Shown: positions 36,011-44,967, numbered from the stretch's first letter. The stretch: 64,000 nucleotides of DNA from Leisingera sp. ANG1 (GCF_000203975.2 NZ_AFCF02000003.1:69327-133326), one strand, 5' to 3'. Program-made: numbers and translations. The notes: generated by a model from the sequence alone, not told the origin.

Positions 36011-36483
36011 TGTACCTTGGATTTTCTCGCTGCGTGCGCTCGCAGCACGCCGGATACCGCAGATCCAGAAAAGTACGCGCTGCCTCGCCGCGTTCAAAGC
36101 CGCCATGGGTCGAAGTTGCAGCAAAAATTGACCAGGGAAGGATCGAGGCGCCGGACAAAGCCGTCGCTCCCGTCGCCGGGGACAATGGCTGCAGGCCGCC
36201 GTATTGCGAACCTTCGTCCTTATAGCAGATCACCGGGGTCGTTCATGCTCGCCGGGCGGAAGGCAAAAGTTCGCGGCAGCCAGCCTTCCACAAATTTTGC
36301 GCCATTAAATCGGACGTTCAAATGGGAGGTCTGGCGATCTATTGAAAACGAGACATCGACCCTTTGAACGTTGCCAGCGGGCTGGAATGGCGGTTTTTGG
36401 GGCAGTATAAGGCTTGTCTCTTTCCATGCCCTTCGCAGGCTACCTAATGTTTCACTATGTGAAGAGGCCGGAGAAAGCTGCAG
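36011..36483 (+). repeat. Intergenic region with interspersed repeat, copy A
   Basis: Bases 36011-36165 resemble the complement of 49340-49470. They share, with scattered mismatches, the order TGTACCTTGGATTTTCTCGC, GGATACCGCAGATCCAGAAA, GCGCTGCCTCGCCGCGTTCA and GTTGCAGCAAAAATTGA. A shorter part also matches the complement near 56423-56455. The rest of this 473-bp gap, up to tonB, shows no gene or clear terminator. Confidence 0.5.
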
Positions 36484-37275
36484 TCAGCCGGTAAAGGTCG
36501 TCCGGAATGTAAAGCTGTAGCCGCCGGGTGCCAGGGCTTTGGGAGCACGCGGCATACGGGCTCTTTTTACCGCGGCTACTGCCGCTTGATCTAACTTGGC
36601 GTTGCCGGAGCTTCGGGTAACAGTAACGGTCATCAAACGCCCCTGGTTTGAGACCGTCAGGTGCAGCCGCACTGTCCCCTCCCCGCCGCCGCGGGGCGGG
36701 CGTTTCTGCCGCTCGATCCGTGAGATGATTGCTGCGCCCCAGCGGTTCTTGAGACTGGCAGTGCGCTTTGTATCTCCGGTGGTGGCCGCATCTGCGCCGC
36801 CGTCGCCCTTGGCCTGTTGGCGGCTGCTGCCGGCAGCTTGCTCTTGCATACTTTCCGTTGAAGGTGCGGGGGATGGGCCGGGTGCCGCTGCAGCGGGCGG
36901 AGGTGGTGGAGGCGGCGGTGATACTTGCCGCGCAGGTGCTGTGTCCGCGGCGAGTGCAGCGGCAAGCACAGGCGAACTGACAGCTGCCGGAGCGTGCGGG
37001 GCATAAGGCGCAGCCGGAGCGGCAGCCTGCACAGGCTGCTGCGGTGGGTCGGCCGGAGCCTTGGCAGGCGCTGGCGTGTGGATCTCCGGCGGACGGTTCC
37101 AGTCAGAGACCTGCTGCGTCAGCGCCTCAGAGGCGGCCGCCAGTGTCACTTGCCCGCTGCCGCTGCTGCCGAAGCCGGCTGCCCTTGTGCCGCCCTCGCG
37201 CATTGTCAGAAATGGCAAGGCGTGCAGCACAGCGGCGGCGGCAAGGCAGGCGGGGAACAAGGCGCGCCGGGTCAA
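36484..37275 (-). CDS. tonB: TonB energy-transducing protein
   Basis: A 263-residue TonB. It has a short N-terminal membrane anchor (about 5-25, ALFPACLAAAAVLHALPFL) and a long Pro/Ala-rich periplasmic spacer (about 60-145, with a run of nine prolines). The C-terminal domain (about 175-263) contains GTVRLHLTVSNQGRL and NAKLDQAAVAAVKRARMPRA. The start is a TTG overlapping the ExbD stop (TTGA), so translation is probably coupled. It couples proton motive force from ExbBD to the BtuB-type receptor encoded at the head of the same operon. Confidence 0.9.
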   Translation of the reverse strand: MTRRALFPACLAAAAVLHALPFLTMREGGTRAAGFGSSGSGQVTLAAASEALTQQVSDWNRPPEIHTPAPAKAPADPPQQPVQAAAPAAPYAPHAPAAVSSPVLAAALAADTAPARQVSPPPPPPPPAAAAPGPSPAPSTESMQEQAAGSSRQQAKGDGGADAATTGDTKRTASLKNRWGAAIISRIERQKRPPRGGGEGTVRLHLTVSNQGRLMTVTVTRSSGNAKLDQAAVAAVKRARMPRAPKALAPGGYSFTFRTTFTG

Positions 37276-37664
37276 GAGCCTGTGCCTGTCAGGCTGACAG
37301 CCTTGATGCCTGCGTCGCGCAGCCGGGAGATCAGCGCCGCAACCTCGCGGGCAGGCACCTCGGCATCGGCGCGCAGAGTTAGGACCTCAAGTTCTGCTGC
37401 CTGCGCCGCAACAGCGGCCAGGGCGTCCCCGCCTTCAGCCCCGGAGAAATGCAGCTGGCCGTCTGCGGCCATGAACAGCACCGCCTCCCGCATCGGAGGT
37501 TCACCGCTTTCCAGCTCCGGCGGGGTCACCGCAAAGGGCGCGCGTGGCGCGATTTGTGAGGACAGAAGGAAGAAGATCAGCAGCAGGAACACCACATTGA
37601 TCATCGGCAGGATTGGCTCGCCTGCTTGCCGCTTTTGGGGGGTCGAGAAATTCATGCCGCTCAC
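37272..37664 (-). CDS. exbD: ExbD-family protein (second copy)
   Basis: A 130-residue ExbD/TolR protein with a single N-terminal transmembrane helix (about 20-40) carrying the proton-path motif PMINVVFLLLIFFLL, in which Asn replaces the usual Asp (compare PMIDVVFLL in the neighbour), and a periplasmic domain. The GTG start overlaps the previous stop (GTGA). Loss of the critical Asp suggests it works as a partner in a mixed ExbD pair rather than alone. Confidence 0.85.
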   Translation of the reverse strand: MSGMNFSTPQKRQAGEPILPMINVVFLLLIFFLLSSQIAPRAPFAVTPPELESGEPPMREAVLFMAADGQLHFSGAEGGDALAAVAAQAAELEVLTLRADAEVPAREVAALISRLRDAGIKAVSLTGTGS

Positions 37665-38041
37665 TCCATCACCACCAGGCCGGTGAAGCCGGCTCCGGAC
37701 AGCAGACCAGCCGCATCCATCAGCTGCTGCAGCGAGGCGTTGGCGTCCGGTTGCAGGATGATCGCATCCGATTTCTTGTGGGTCAGCGCAGTCAACCTCT
37801 CCGCCAGGGCTTCTTCCTCCACTGGAACCCCGTTCAGCCGCAGCCCTTCAGCAGTCACCAGAACCAGCCGCGGCGGCCCCTGATAGGTGCTGCCCGCGCC
37901 GCCCATGGCCAATGGCACCACCCGGTCGCGGCCGAATTGCGAGGCGAGCATGAAGAACACCAGCAGAAGAAACACCACGTCGATCATTGGTGCGAGGCTG
38001 AGGCGCCTTTTCGCGCGCGGTGTTCCAAAGGCAAGTGTCAT
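37661..38041 (-). CDS. exbD: ExbD-family protein (first copy)
   Basis: A 126-residue ExbD with the membrane motif SLAPMIDVVFLLLVFFMLA (about 15-33), including the conserved proton-carrying Asp, and a periplasmic domain of normal length. It overlaps exbB upstream and the second exbD downstream by four bases each. It forms the ExbB-ExbD-TonB complex in the inner membrane. Confidence 0.88.
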   Translation of the reverse strand: MTLAFGTPRAKRRLSLAPMIDVVFLLLVFFMLASQFGRDRVVPLAMGGAGSTYQGPPRLVLVTAEGLRLNGVPVEEEALAERLTALTHKKSDAIILQPDANASLQQLMDAAGLLSGAGFTGLVVME

Positions 38042-38679
38042 TCTGCGGCGTGCCGCAGTGCCGGACGGGCGGCTGCCGCAGTGAACACACGGGTGGCGGC
38101 GTCCTCCATTGCGGCTTGCTCACGCTCAGCCAGCCCCTCGATCCAGGAGGCAAGAGCCGAGGCCGGGATTGCCACCGCCATGCCCGCCGCCGTGGTCAGC
38201 AGCGCCTCCCAAATGCCGCCGGCCAGCACCGAAGGGTCAGCGCCGCTGCCGCTTTCCTGCAGGGCCTGGAACGCGCCGATCATTCCCAGAACGGTGCCAA
38301 GGAGCCCGACCAGAGGTGCTATGGCGGCAATCAGCTCCAGCGGGCGCAGGCCGCGGCGGAGGCCCGCCAGCTCTGCCTTGGCAATGCGGGTGGTCTCCTT
38401 TTCCGCGGTCACCGAGCTGAACTCAGGTGTCAGACGTGCCCGCATCGCGGACTGCGTTAGCCGATCCAGCGGCGTGCGGCCCGCGCTGATAGGCGGGGTG
38501 TCCCCTGCACTCCATTGATCGAGCCAGACTTCAGCCCGTGGCTTGCGCCAGACGCCCGCCTGTGCAAGCCCGATCACCTGCCAGAAGAACAGCGCCAAGG
38601 TCAGCACCGACAGCGCCGCGATCACCCACAGGGCGGGGCCGCCGCGGGCCATGAATTCGAGGAGAGGGGCAAGGGACAT
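38038..38679 (-). CDS. exbB: ExbB/TolQ/MotA proton channel protein
   Basis: A 213-residue ExbB with three predicted membrane helices (about 12-33, 110-135, 155-180) and the conserved IAAIAPLVGLLGTVLGMIGA stretch (113-132) followed by ISEALLTTAAGM-like GGIWEALLTTAAGMAVAIPA. It forms the pentameric proton channel that drives TonB. It lies 11 bases after the DUF6925 gene in the riboswitch-led operon. Confidence 0.9.
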   Translation of the reverse strand: MSLAPLLEFMARGGPALWVIAALSVLTLALFFWQVIGLAQAGVWRKPRAEVWLDQWSAGDTPPISAGRTPLDRLTQSAMRARLTPEFSSVTAEKETTRIAKAELAGLRRGLRPLELIAAIAPLVGLLGTVLGMIGAFQALQESGSGADPSVLAGGIWEALLTTAAGMAVAIPASALASWIEGLAEREQAAMEDAATRVFTAAAARPALRHAAE

Positions 38680-38690
38680 CGCAGCCTCCG

Positions 38691-39692
38691 TCAGTGGCCC
38701 GGATTTTCCGGGTCGGTTTGCTCAGCACCGCGGTCAAAGCGTTCGGCGTAAGCCTCGGTCAACCGGTTCGGACCATGCAGCACCCGCCATTGCCGGATGC
38801 CATTGCGCCAGCCGGCCCGGCCTTCGCGGGTGTCGGGCTCTACGGCATCCTCAGCCGGAATTTCCGTCTCCAGCAGCTCCCAGACCGCCTGCTTGCCCTG
38901 GCAGTATGCTTCGGCGCCCCAAGTGCTCAGCAGTTTCCGGAACGCGTCAAAGGCGGCGCGGTTGAAGACCTTGTCCTCGCCCAGGCGGCCTATCACCGGG
39001 TTCTCAGGATGGACGCCGCAGCAGGGCACCCAGCCTTCGGGGATGGGCGTGTTGGCGGAATGAGTGCGCTCGGCACGCAGCAGTTTGGGCAGCACATGGG
39101 TGTGCGGGCCTTCGGGAGACTTGCCGCCGGTGTCGGGATCGCCGATCATTTGATAAACTTCGACCCGGCCAAGGCGGGTCAGCAGCACCCGGTGCGGATG
39201 GTGCTTCAGGATTGCCCCCATCGCTGGGTTGCCGTGCTCAAACAGCGAGCGGCCGGCGTTTTCGTTCAGCACCTCCAGCAGCTCAGGGTCGGCGGTGCGG
39301 ATGCAGAAATCCGCCTGGTACTGGCCCAACCCCATGTCGAACAACTGGGCGCCGCGGTCTTCGCCGCGCAGCGCATCTTCGTCGGGGCCAAGCGCGGTCA
39401 GCGCACCGCGCTGGTTCATCGCGGCGTCATCGTGCGGCAAGCACAGCGACACGGCTTGCGTCCAGCGGTGCGGCTTTGGACTGAGTGTCTCATAGGCGAC
39501 CGGGCGCACGCCTTCCAGGGTGTCGATGCGCACGCCGCCGCGGGGGGGTACCTGCATAAGCCCGGCATGCTCCTGCGGGGCCGAGTCGCCATAGACATGG
39601 TGGAACTCGGCAATGGCGCCAAAGGACCCCATGTTCCAGCCGCAATCTTCTTGCATCAGCGCATCTTTCAGCACCTGTTGAAGCTCAGGCAT
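38691..39692 (-). CDS. DUF6925-like protein of unknown function
   Basis: A 333-residue soluble protein with no membrane span, seemingly of the DUF6925 family. It begins MPELQQVLKDALMQEDCGWN. It has conserved-looking His/Cys/Trp patches: AEFHHVYGDSAPQEHAGLMQ, GPHTHVLPKLLRAERTHSAN and GWVPCCGVHPENPV. The ATG at 39692 is chosen because AGGAGGG precedes it; the frame is open to 39797. It overlaps cbiZ by eight bases and lies between the corrinoid-salvage and exbBD-tonB genes, so a part in corrinoid uptake or remodelling is likely. The His/Cys clusters could bind metal or corrinoid (inference). Confidence 0.7.
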   Translation of the reverse strand: MPELQQVLKDALMQEDCGWNMGSFGAIAEFHHVYGDSAPQEHAGLMQVPPRGGVRIDTLEGVRPVAYETLSPKPHRWTQAVSLCLPHDDAAMNQRGALTALGPDEDALRGEDRGAQLFDMGLGQYQADFCIRTADPELLEVLNENAGRSLFEHGNPAMGAILKHHPHRVLLTRLGRVEVYQMIGDPDTGGKSPEGPHTHVLPKLLRAERTHSANTPIPEGWVPCCGVHPENPVIGRLGEDKVFNRAAFDAFRKLLSTWGAEAYCQGKQAVWELLETEIPAEDAVEPDTREGRAGWRNGIRQWRVLHGPNRLTEAYAERFDRGAEQTDPENPGH

Positions 39693-40341
39693 GTGCTGCC
39701 CTCCTGTTGGTTGATTTCCATTCCAGGGCGCCTGTGTGGACGGCCTGGTAAACGGCTTTGCAGATGGCTTCGCCGGTGGCAGTGTGCAGCCCGGCATAGG
39801 GGTTTGCGCCAGCGGGAGCAGCTAGTGCGACGCAGTCGGTTCCGGTGCCGGTCGCCGTTCCGCTTGGCAAAATGATGTCAGCGTCCATCACTGCTGCGGT
39901 GCGGGCCTGGACCGCGATGCTCATCGCTTCGATCAGTCCGGCGTGGGTCAGCCCTTCGGAGAGGCGCAGTGCGACATTGATGGTCCCCCAGTTGCGGCTG
40001 GCGTAGTCCATCCGGCTGCCGACCCGTTCGGCATTGGACAAGCCGACAGTGGCCACCGCATGAGCGCTGATGCCTTCTACAGTGGCTGAGGCCTCGCAAT
40101 AGCGGCGCACATCCCGCGAGGTCAGGAAGGCCACGGCATCCTCGCAGCCCCTCTGCGCCAGTTCACCCGCGAACCACTCGGTGACATCCAGATCACGCGG
40201 CAGGTCGCTGTTGCGGACTTCGCGCCACAGGATGCGGCGGGCGGTAACAAGGCCGGGGCGGTTCACAGCCCAGCTCAGCACTTGCATCTCTGCGCCGAGG
40301 TCAAACTCGATCCAGGGGCGTTCCAGGGTGACCGCGCCCAT
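39685..40341 (-). CDS. cbiZ: Adenosylcobinamide amidohydrolase
   Basis: A 218-residue CbiZ. It removes the aminopropanol group from adenosylcobinamide to give adenosylcobyric acid, allowing salvage of imported incomplete corrinoids. Recognised by ERPWIEFDLGAEMQVLSWAV near the start, VATVGLSNAERVGSRMDYAS in the middle and SGTATGTGTDCVALAAPAGA near 165-184. It abuts btuD (one-base overlap) and overlaps the DUF6925 start. Confidence 0.9.
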   Translation of the reverse strand: MGAVTLERPWIEFDLGAEMQVLSWAVNRPGLVTARRILWREVRNSDLPRDLDVTEWFAGELAQRGCEDAVAFLTSRDVRRYCEASATVEGISAHAVATVGLSNAERVGSRMDYASRNWGTINVALRLSEGLTHAGLIEAMSIAVQARTAAVMDADIILPSGTATGTGTDCVALAAPAGANPYAGLHTATGEAICKAVYQAVHTGALEWKSTNRRAAHA

Positions 40342-41096
40342 TACAGAACCTCCAGCGGCTGGAACACCGGCCCTTGCGCCGTTGTCTCATGCCAGACCGA
40401 GATGCCAAAGGCGCGCGCCATCAAGTTCGGTGTCAGCACTTCGGCGGGCGGCCCGTCGGCGAGGATGCTGCCTTCGGCCAGCAGGATCAGCCTTGTGCAA
40501 TGGCGCGCCGCCAGTCCCAAGTCATGCAGCGAGACCAGCGCGGCGCGGCCTTCGGCAGCGAGGCTGGCAAAGACCTCCATAGTGGAGATCTGATGCGCCG
40601 GGTCCAGCCCGGCGGCAGGTTCATCGGCCATCAAGAGCGGCGTGTCCTGCGCCAATGCACGGGCAATCAGCGCGCGGGCCTGCTCGCCGCCGGACAGGCG
40701 GGAGGCGGCGCGCTGACGGAACGGGCTGAGCCCCATGCGCTCAATCGACTGGTCGACCAGCGCCTGATCGCCGGGCGGCAGCCGCAGCCCCTGAGGCAGA
40801 TGCGGCAGGCGGCCAAGCGCCACCAGCCGCTCTACCGGGATCGGCCAAGCGATTTCGCGCGATTGCGGCATCCAGGCCGCCGCGCGGGCGCGTTCCGCGG
40901 CACTCATCTCCGCCAGCGAGCTGTGCCCCTTCGCCGGGATCAGCCCCAGGGCGGCGCGCATCAGGCTGCTTTTGCCAGCGCCGTTTGGCCCCAGCAGGCC
41001 GACGAATTCACCTGTTTGGATTTCAAAGGACACATCGCGGAGCACCGGGCGGTTCCGCAAGGTGACGGAGAGGTTCCGGACCGAAAGCACGCTCAT
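40341..41096 (-). CDS. btuD: Vitamin B12 ABC transporter ATP-binding protein
   Basis: A 251-residue FecE/BtuD-type ATPase. Walker A is GLLGPNGAGKSSLM (33-46), the signature is RLSGGEQARALIARAL and Walker B is LLMADEPAAGLDP, with the switch His in LVSLHDLGLAARHC. It overlaps the permease gene by four bases. It powers corrinoid transport across the inner membrane; the assignment to B12 rests on the riboswitch, cbiZ and btuB context. Confidence 0.9.
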   Translation of the reverse strand: MSVLSVRNLSVTLRNRPVLRDVSFEIQTGEFVGLLGPNGAGKSSLMRAALGLIPAKGHSSLAEMSAAERARAAAWMPQSREIAWPIPVERLVALGRLPHLPQGLRLPPGDQALVDQSIERMGLSPFRQRAASRLSGGEQARALIARALAQDTPLLMADEPAAGLDPAHQISTMEVFASLAAEGRAALVSLHDLGLAARHCTRLILLAEGSILADGPPAEVLTPNLMARAFGISVWHETTAQGPVFQPLEVL

Positions 41097-42076
41097 GCCA
41101 GCCCCTTCCGCGTCTTATAGATCAGGTGCAGGAACAGCGGCGCGCCGACCAGGGCGGTGACCACTCCCAGCTTGAGGTCCCGCGACGGCAGGATTACCCG
41201 CACCGCAATGTCAGCCAGTTGCAGCATGATGGCGCCGCCAAGTGCCGAGGCCCACAGCAGCCGCGACGGCAGGCCGCCAACCAGCGGGCGCAGGATATGC
41301 GGCACCACCAAGCCGATGAAGCCGATAGCGCCCGCCACAGCAGTGGCGCCGCCGACAATGGCGGCAGTCCCGACAACCAACAGCAGCCGCAGCCGGTTCA
41401 AGTTCATCCCCATGGTCTGCGCCGCATCCTCGCCAAGGGTCAGCGCATCCAGACCCCGCGCCAGTGTCAGCAGGATCGCGCCCCCCGATAGCGCAAAGGG
41501 CAGCACCAGCCAGACATGCAGCATCGAGCGGTCCGCCAGCGAGCCCATCATCCAGAACACGATCTCATTGGCGGCAAAGGGGTTGGGCGACAAGTTCAGC
41601 ACCAGCGAGGTCAGCGCCGCCGCCATCGCTGAAATCGCAATGCCCGCCAGGATCAGCGTCAGCGAGCCGCCCTGCGGCCCGGCCAGCGCCATCACCAGAA
41701 ACACACCTGCCAGAGCACCGGCCAGCGCCGCCAGCGGCAGGCCCAAGGTGAGGCTGGCCGCCAGCCCGGTGTTGATCGCCAGCACCGCCCCCAGCGCCGC
41801 CGAGGAGGACACACCGATCAGCCCTGGCTCAGCCAGCGGGTTGCGCAGGTAGCCCTGCATCTCGGCACCCGCCAGCCCCAGCCCGCCGCCGATAATCACT
41901 GCCAGCAGCGCCCGCGGCAGCCGGATTTCCCGCATCACCAGGGTGAGCGGCCCGTAACCCTCGTCAAACAGAGCGGCCAGGCTTTCGCCGGCGCCCACAT
42001 CGGCCGGCCCCACCGTGAGCGACAGCAGGAACAGCGCCAGCACCGCTGCGGCCAGAACCAGCATCAGACGGGTCAT
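41093..42076 (-). CDS. btuC: Vitamin B12 ABC transporter permease
   Basis: A 327-residue FecCD/BtuC-type permease with about ten hydrophobic helices. It has the family motifs IRLPRALLAVIIGGGLGLAG, MQGYLRNPLAEPGLIGVSSS and GAIGFIGLVVPHILRPLVGG. ATG 42076 (MTRLMLVLAAAVLAL) has GGAGA upstream and overlaps the btuF stop by four bases; the frame is open to 42163 within btuF. Confidence 0.9.
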   Translation of the reverse strand: MTRLMLVLAAAVLALFLLSLTVGPADVGAGESLAALFDEGYGPLTLVMREIRLPRALLAVIIGGGLGLAGAEMQGYLRNPLAEPGLIGVSSSAALGAVLAINTGLAASLTLGLPLAALAGALAGVFLVMALAGPQGGSLTLILAGIAISAMAAALTSLVLNLSPNPFAANEIVFWMMGSLADRSMLHVWLVLPFALSGGAILLTLARGLDALTLGEDAAQTMGMNLNRLRLLLVVGTAAIVGGATAVAGAIGFIGLVVPHILRPLVGGLPSRLLWASALGGAIMLQLADIAVRVILPSRDLKLGVVTALVGAPLFLHLIYKTRKGLA

Positions 42077-42909
42077 TCCCGGCTCTCCTTCTCCATGAAC
42101 AGACGGCGCTCTGCGGCCAGGGTTTCCACCGCGCGCAGCACATGCGGGGTGCCGCAGACCCAATCCGCATCGCGCATCTGCCCGGCGCCGCTGCGGGCGG
42201 CCAGCTGCCGCACCACCGGATGCGCCAGATTGTCCTCACTGCGCGAGGCGCGCGGATAGGGCGACGTGCCGATCAGCAGATCCGGCGCGGCCAACGCCAG
42301 CAGTTCCAGCGGCATATGACCGGAGTGCGCATAGCCCAGTTCATCCGCGATATTGCGCAGCCCCGCCGCGCGCAGGATCCGGCCCGCGAGGGTCATACTG
42401 CCGGAAGTGAACCCGTTGGCGGCATAAAGCGCGGCGCGTGCCGCCTCCGGTCCGGCTTGCTCAAGCGTTGCCAGTCGCTTGTCGAAGTCTGCCAGCAGTG
42501 CGTGGGCCGCTTCTTCGCGGCCCAGAACCTGACCCATCTGCAAGATACGTGCGCGCACATCCTGCAGCGAGCTGGCGGGCTCGAACACCACCACCGGCAC
42601 GCCAAGACGGCGCAGCATATCCGTGGTGGCAGGTGTCGAATAGGCGCCGGCAATCACCAGGTCGGGCTGCAGCAGATAGATCTCTTCGGCCAGCCCGTGG
42701 TTGGCGGGATAGGCCATGGCCGCGTCCGCCATGGCCGAGGCGCGTGTGTCCTGCGCGATGTAGGAGACCGAGGCCAGCTGGCCGGGCGCCGCAAGCAGCA
42801 TCGCCAGCTGGTCAGTGCAGAGGTTCATCGACACCACGCGCGATGGCCCGGCAAAAGTACCGGTGGCGGCCCACAAAAGGGCCAGGGCTATGCCGGGGAG
42901 CCTGCGCAT
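42073..42909 (-). CDS. btuF: Periplasmic corrinoid-binding protein
   Basis: A 278-residue BtuF-type binding protein with a signal peptide (about 1-20, GIALALLWAATGTFA), then PSRVVSMNLCTDQLAMLLAA and LLQPDLVIAGAYSTPATTDM, as in cobalamin- and siderophore-binding proteins. It starts three bases after the btuB stop. It delivers corrinoid from the receptor to BtuCD. Confidence 0.88.
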   Translation of the reverse strand: MRRLPGIALALLWAATGTFAGPSRVVSMNLCTDQLAMLLAAPGQLASVSYIAQDTRASAMADAAMAYPANHGLAEEIYLLQPDLVIAGAYSTPATTDMLRRLGVPVVVFEPASSLQDVRARILQMGQVLGREEAAHALLADFDKRLATLEQAGPEAARAALYAANGFTSGSMTLAGRILRAAGLRNIADELGYAHSGHMPLELLALAAPDLLIGTSPYPRASRSEDNLAHPVVRQLAARSGAGQMRDADWVCGTPHVLRAVETLAAERRLFMEKESRE

Positions 42910-42912
42910 GGG

Positions 42913-44796
42913 TCAGAACGAGGCCCGCACGCCGATATAGGCGGCGCGGCCGCGCTTGGCGTAGCCCCAGACGTCGGCGTAGTCCTCGTCGAACAGGTTG
43001 GTGACGCGCCCAGTCAGCACCACGTTATCCGTCAGCTCATACTGAGCAGCCACATCAAAGGTTGTGTAATCCGGCAGCTCAGCGGTGGCAAACGAGCCAA
43101 AGAACTGGCTGTCCCAATTGCCTGCCACATGCCGGATGTCCGCGGTGACAGAGCCGCGGCCATTGAAAGTATCCAGTGTGGCACTCAGCAGAAGCTCGTG
43201 CTCCGGGCGGCGGATCTCGACCGAGCCATCGGGGTTGGTGGCGTCCAGATAGGTGTAGGACAGACGCAGATCGAGGTATTCGCTGGCTTCCAGGCTTGCT
43301 GCCAGCTCAACACCCTTGCGATCACTGTCACCGGCTTGGTTGCGGTAGGAGAACGTGGTTGCGTTCACCATGTAGCTCTCGATCTCGCCTTTCAGCGTCT
43401 CGTCGAAATAGGTCACATCAACCAGGCCGCGCCCTTGAAGGAACGGCACCTCAATCCCGAAATCGAAGCTGCGATTTTCCTCCGGCTGCAAGTTCGGATT
43501 GCCGAGATAGGTGGTGGAGCCGAATGTGCTGTTGGCAAACAGCTCAAAGTAAGAGGGGTTCACAACACCGGTTCCAGCCGAGCTGTGCAGGCGCACACCG
43601 CTGTCTGCAAAAGTGTAAGAAGCACTGGCGGTCCAGCTGGTGGCGTCTTCGAATACGCTGTTGTTGTCGTGGCGCACCCCGAGCTGCAGGTCCAGGCCGT
43701 TGGCAAAGCTGCCGCGGTATTCCAGGGCAATCGAATTGGTTTCGCGCGCAAAGGCCGGGTTGGAACTGCTGGAGTCCATTTCCCATTCCAGCATCGCGTT
43801 AAGAAGGTGGTCTGCTTGATCCGCTAACTGCCCGTCCAGGCCGAAGCTCAGCAGGTACTTTGCTGCTTCCGTTTTGGTCTCGGTCGGGGTGCCGCCATTG
43901 AAGGACCGGTCAAAGTCAGTGCGTTCGATTGACAGGCGGTGTTTCAGGCGGCCGCCCAATGTGTCCAGTTCAGCATAGACTTGCGCCAGTTGCTCATCCC
44001 GGTCACTGAATTGCGTCGGATCATCCACGACATAGCTAGCCGCATCCGTTGCGGTGAAGGAGGTGCGGTCGCTGTCATAGCGTTCATCCGACGTGCGGAA
44101 GTTGAAGCCAAGTTTCAGCCGGTCGGTGACCAGGTAGTCGCCTTTCAATTGCAGTGTATTGCGGCGGATGCCGTCTTCTTCACCGCCATCGCCCGAGGTG
44201 TCATAGCCGTCGTCATTGTCATGGGCGAAGCTGAAGGCGATACCGCCGCGCTCGGTCCGCGACGAAACCCGGGCCGAGGCCCGGTAGCCGTCGGACCCCG
44301 CTTCCGCGCTGCCGCCGTATTCCGTGCCGATGCCGCCGGACTTGGTGATGATGTTGATCACACCGGCCGAGGCGTTGGAGCCGTAGAACACCGATTGCGG
44401 GCCGCGCAGGACTTCGATCCGCTCGATATTGGCAGTGTCCAGGCCGGCCAGAATGTACTCGCTGTCACCGCCCGAGGCTTCGACGCCGTCGATCAGGATC
44501 AGTGTGTGATTGGCTTCTGCGCCGCGGATGCGGACCTGAGTAAAGCTGTCGCCGGAGCCGCTCACCATCAGGCCGGGTACCGAACGCAGCGCGTCCTGGA
44601 CGGTGGTGATGCCGCGATCATCGATCTCCTCGCTGGTCAGGACCGAGACGGAGCGGCCGTACTTCTGGGCCTCGACCGGCGTGAAGCCGCCGGAGACGAT
44701 GATCTCCCCCAGATCGGTGACTTCTTCATCCTGAGCGGTTGCGATTACAGGGGCGGCGGCCAGGGCGGCGGCCAGGGACAGGCTTGCCTTGCGCAT
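42913..44796 (-). CDS. btuB: TonB-dependent outer-membrane cobalamin receptor
   Basis: A 627-residue TonB-dependent receptor. A signal peptide (MRKASLSLAAALAAAPVIAT) is followed by a TonB box region near GEIIVSGGFTPVEAQKYGRS. The plug domain follows (TTVQDALRSVPGLMVSGSGD, VRIRGAEANHTLILIDGVEA), then a 22-strand barrel ending in YADVWGYAKRGRAAYIGVRASF with the C-terminal Phe. ATG 44796 is preceded by GGGAGGAA; the frame is open to 44865. It is the first gene after a B12 riboswitch and heads the uptake operon down to tonB. Confidence 0.93.
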   Translation of the reverse strand: MRKASLSLAAALAAAPVIATAQDEEVTDLGEIIVSGGFTPVEAQKYGRSVSVLTSEEIDDRGITTVQDALRSVPGLMVSGSGDSFTQVRIRGAEANHTLILIDGVEASGGDSEYILAGLDTANIERIEVLRGPQSVFYGSNASAGVINIITKSGGIGTEYGGSAEAGSDGYRASARVSSRTERGGIAFSFAHDNDDGYDTSGDGGEEDGIRRNTLQLKGDYLVTDRLKLGFNFRTSDERYDSDRTSFTATDAASYVVDDPTQFSDRDEQLAQVYAELDTLGGRLKHRLSIERTDFDRSFNGGTPTETKTEAAKYLLSFGLDGQLADQADHLLNAMLEWEMDSSSSNPAFARETNSIALEYRGSFANGLDLQLGVRHDNNSVFEDATSWTASASYTFADSGVRLHSSAGTGVVNPSYFELFANSTFGSTTYLGNPNLQPEENRSFDFGIEVPFLQGRGLVDVTYFDETLKGEIESYMVNATTFSYRNQAGDSDRKGVELAASLEASEYLDLRLSYTYLDATNPDGSVEIRRPEHELLLSATLDTFNGRGSVTADIRHVAGNWDSQFFGSFATAELPDYTTFDVAAQYELTDNVVLTGRVTNLFDEDYADVWGYAKRGRAAYIGVRASF

Positions 44797-44967
44797 ATTC
44801 CATTCCTCCCGGCCCACGCAGCAAGCACAGGCCAAGCGGCTGCCCATACCGGGCAGCATGTTCATAATTTTGGTCTTTGGAAGGCAATGCCCCCGCAGAC
44901 GGTGAAAACTGCCACCACTACGGAAGGTCCGTTATCTTCGGCGCGCCCCGCACCGCGATAGGGTGAT

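Noticed and set aside
42142-43827. A 561-codon plus-strand frame across btuF and btuB
   Set aside because: It crosses two coupled minus-strand genes with full family motifs and has no motif of its own.
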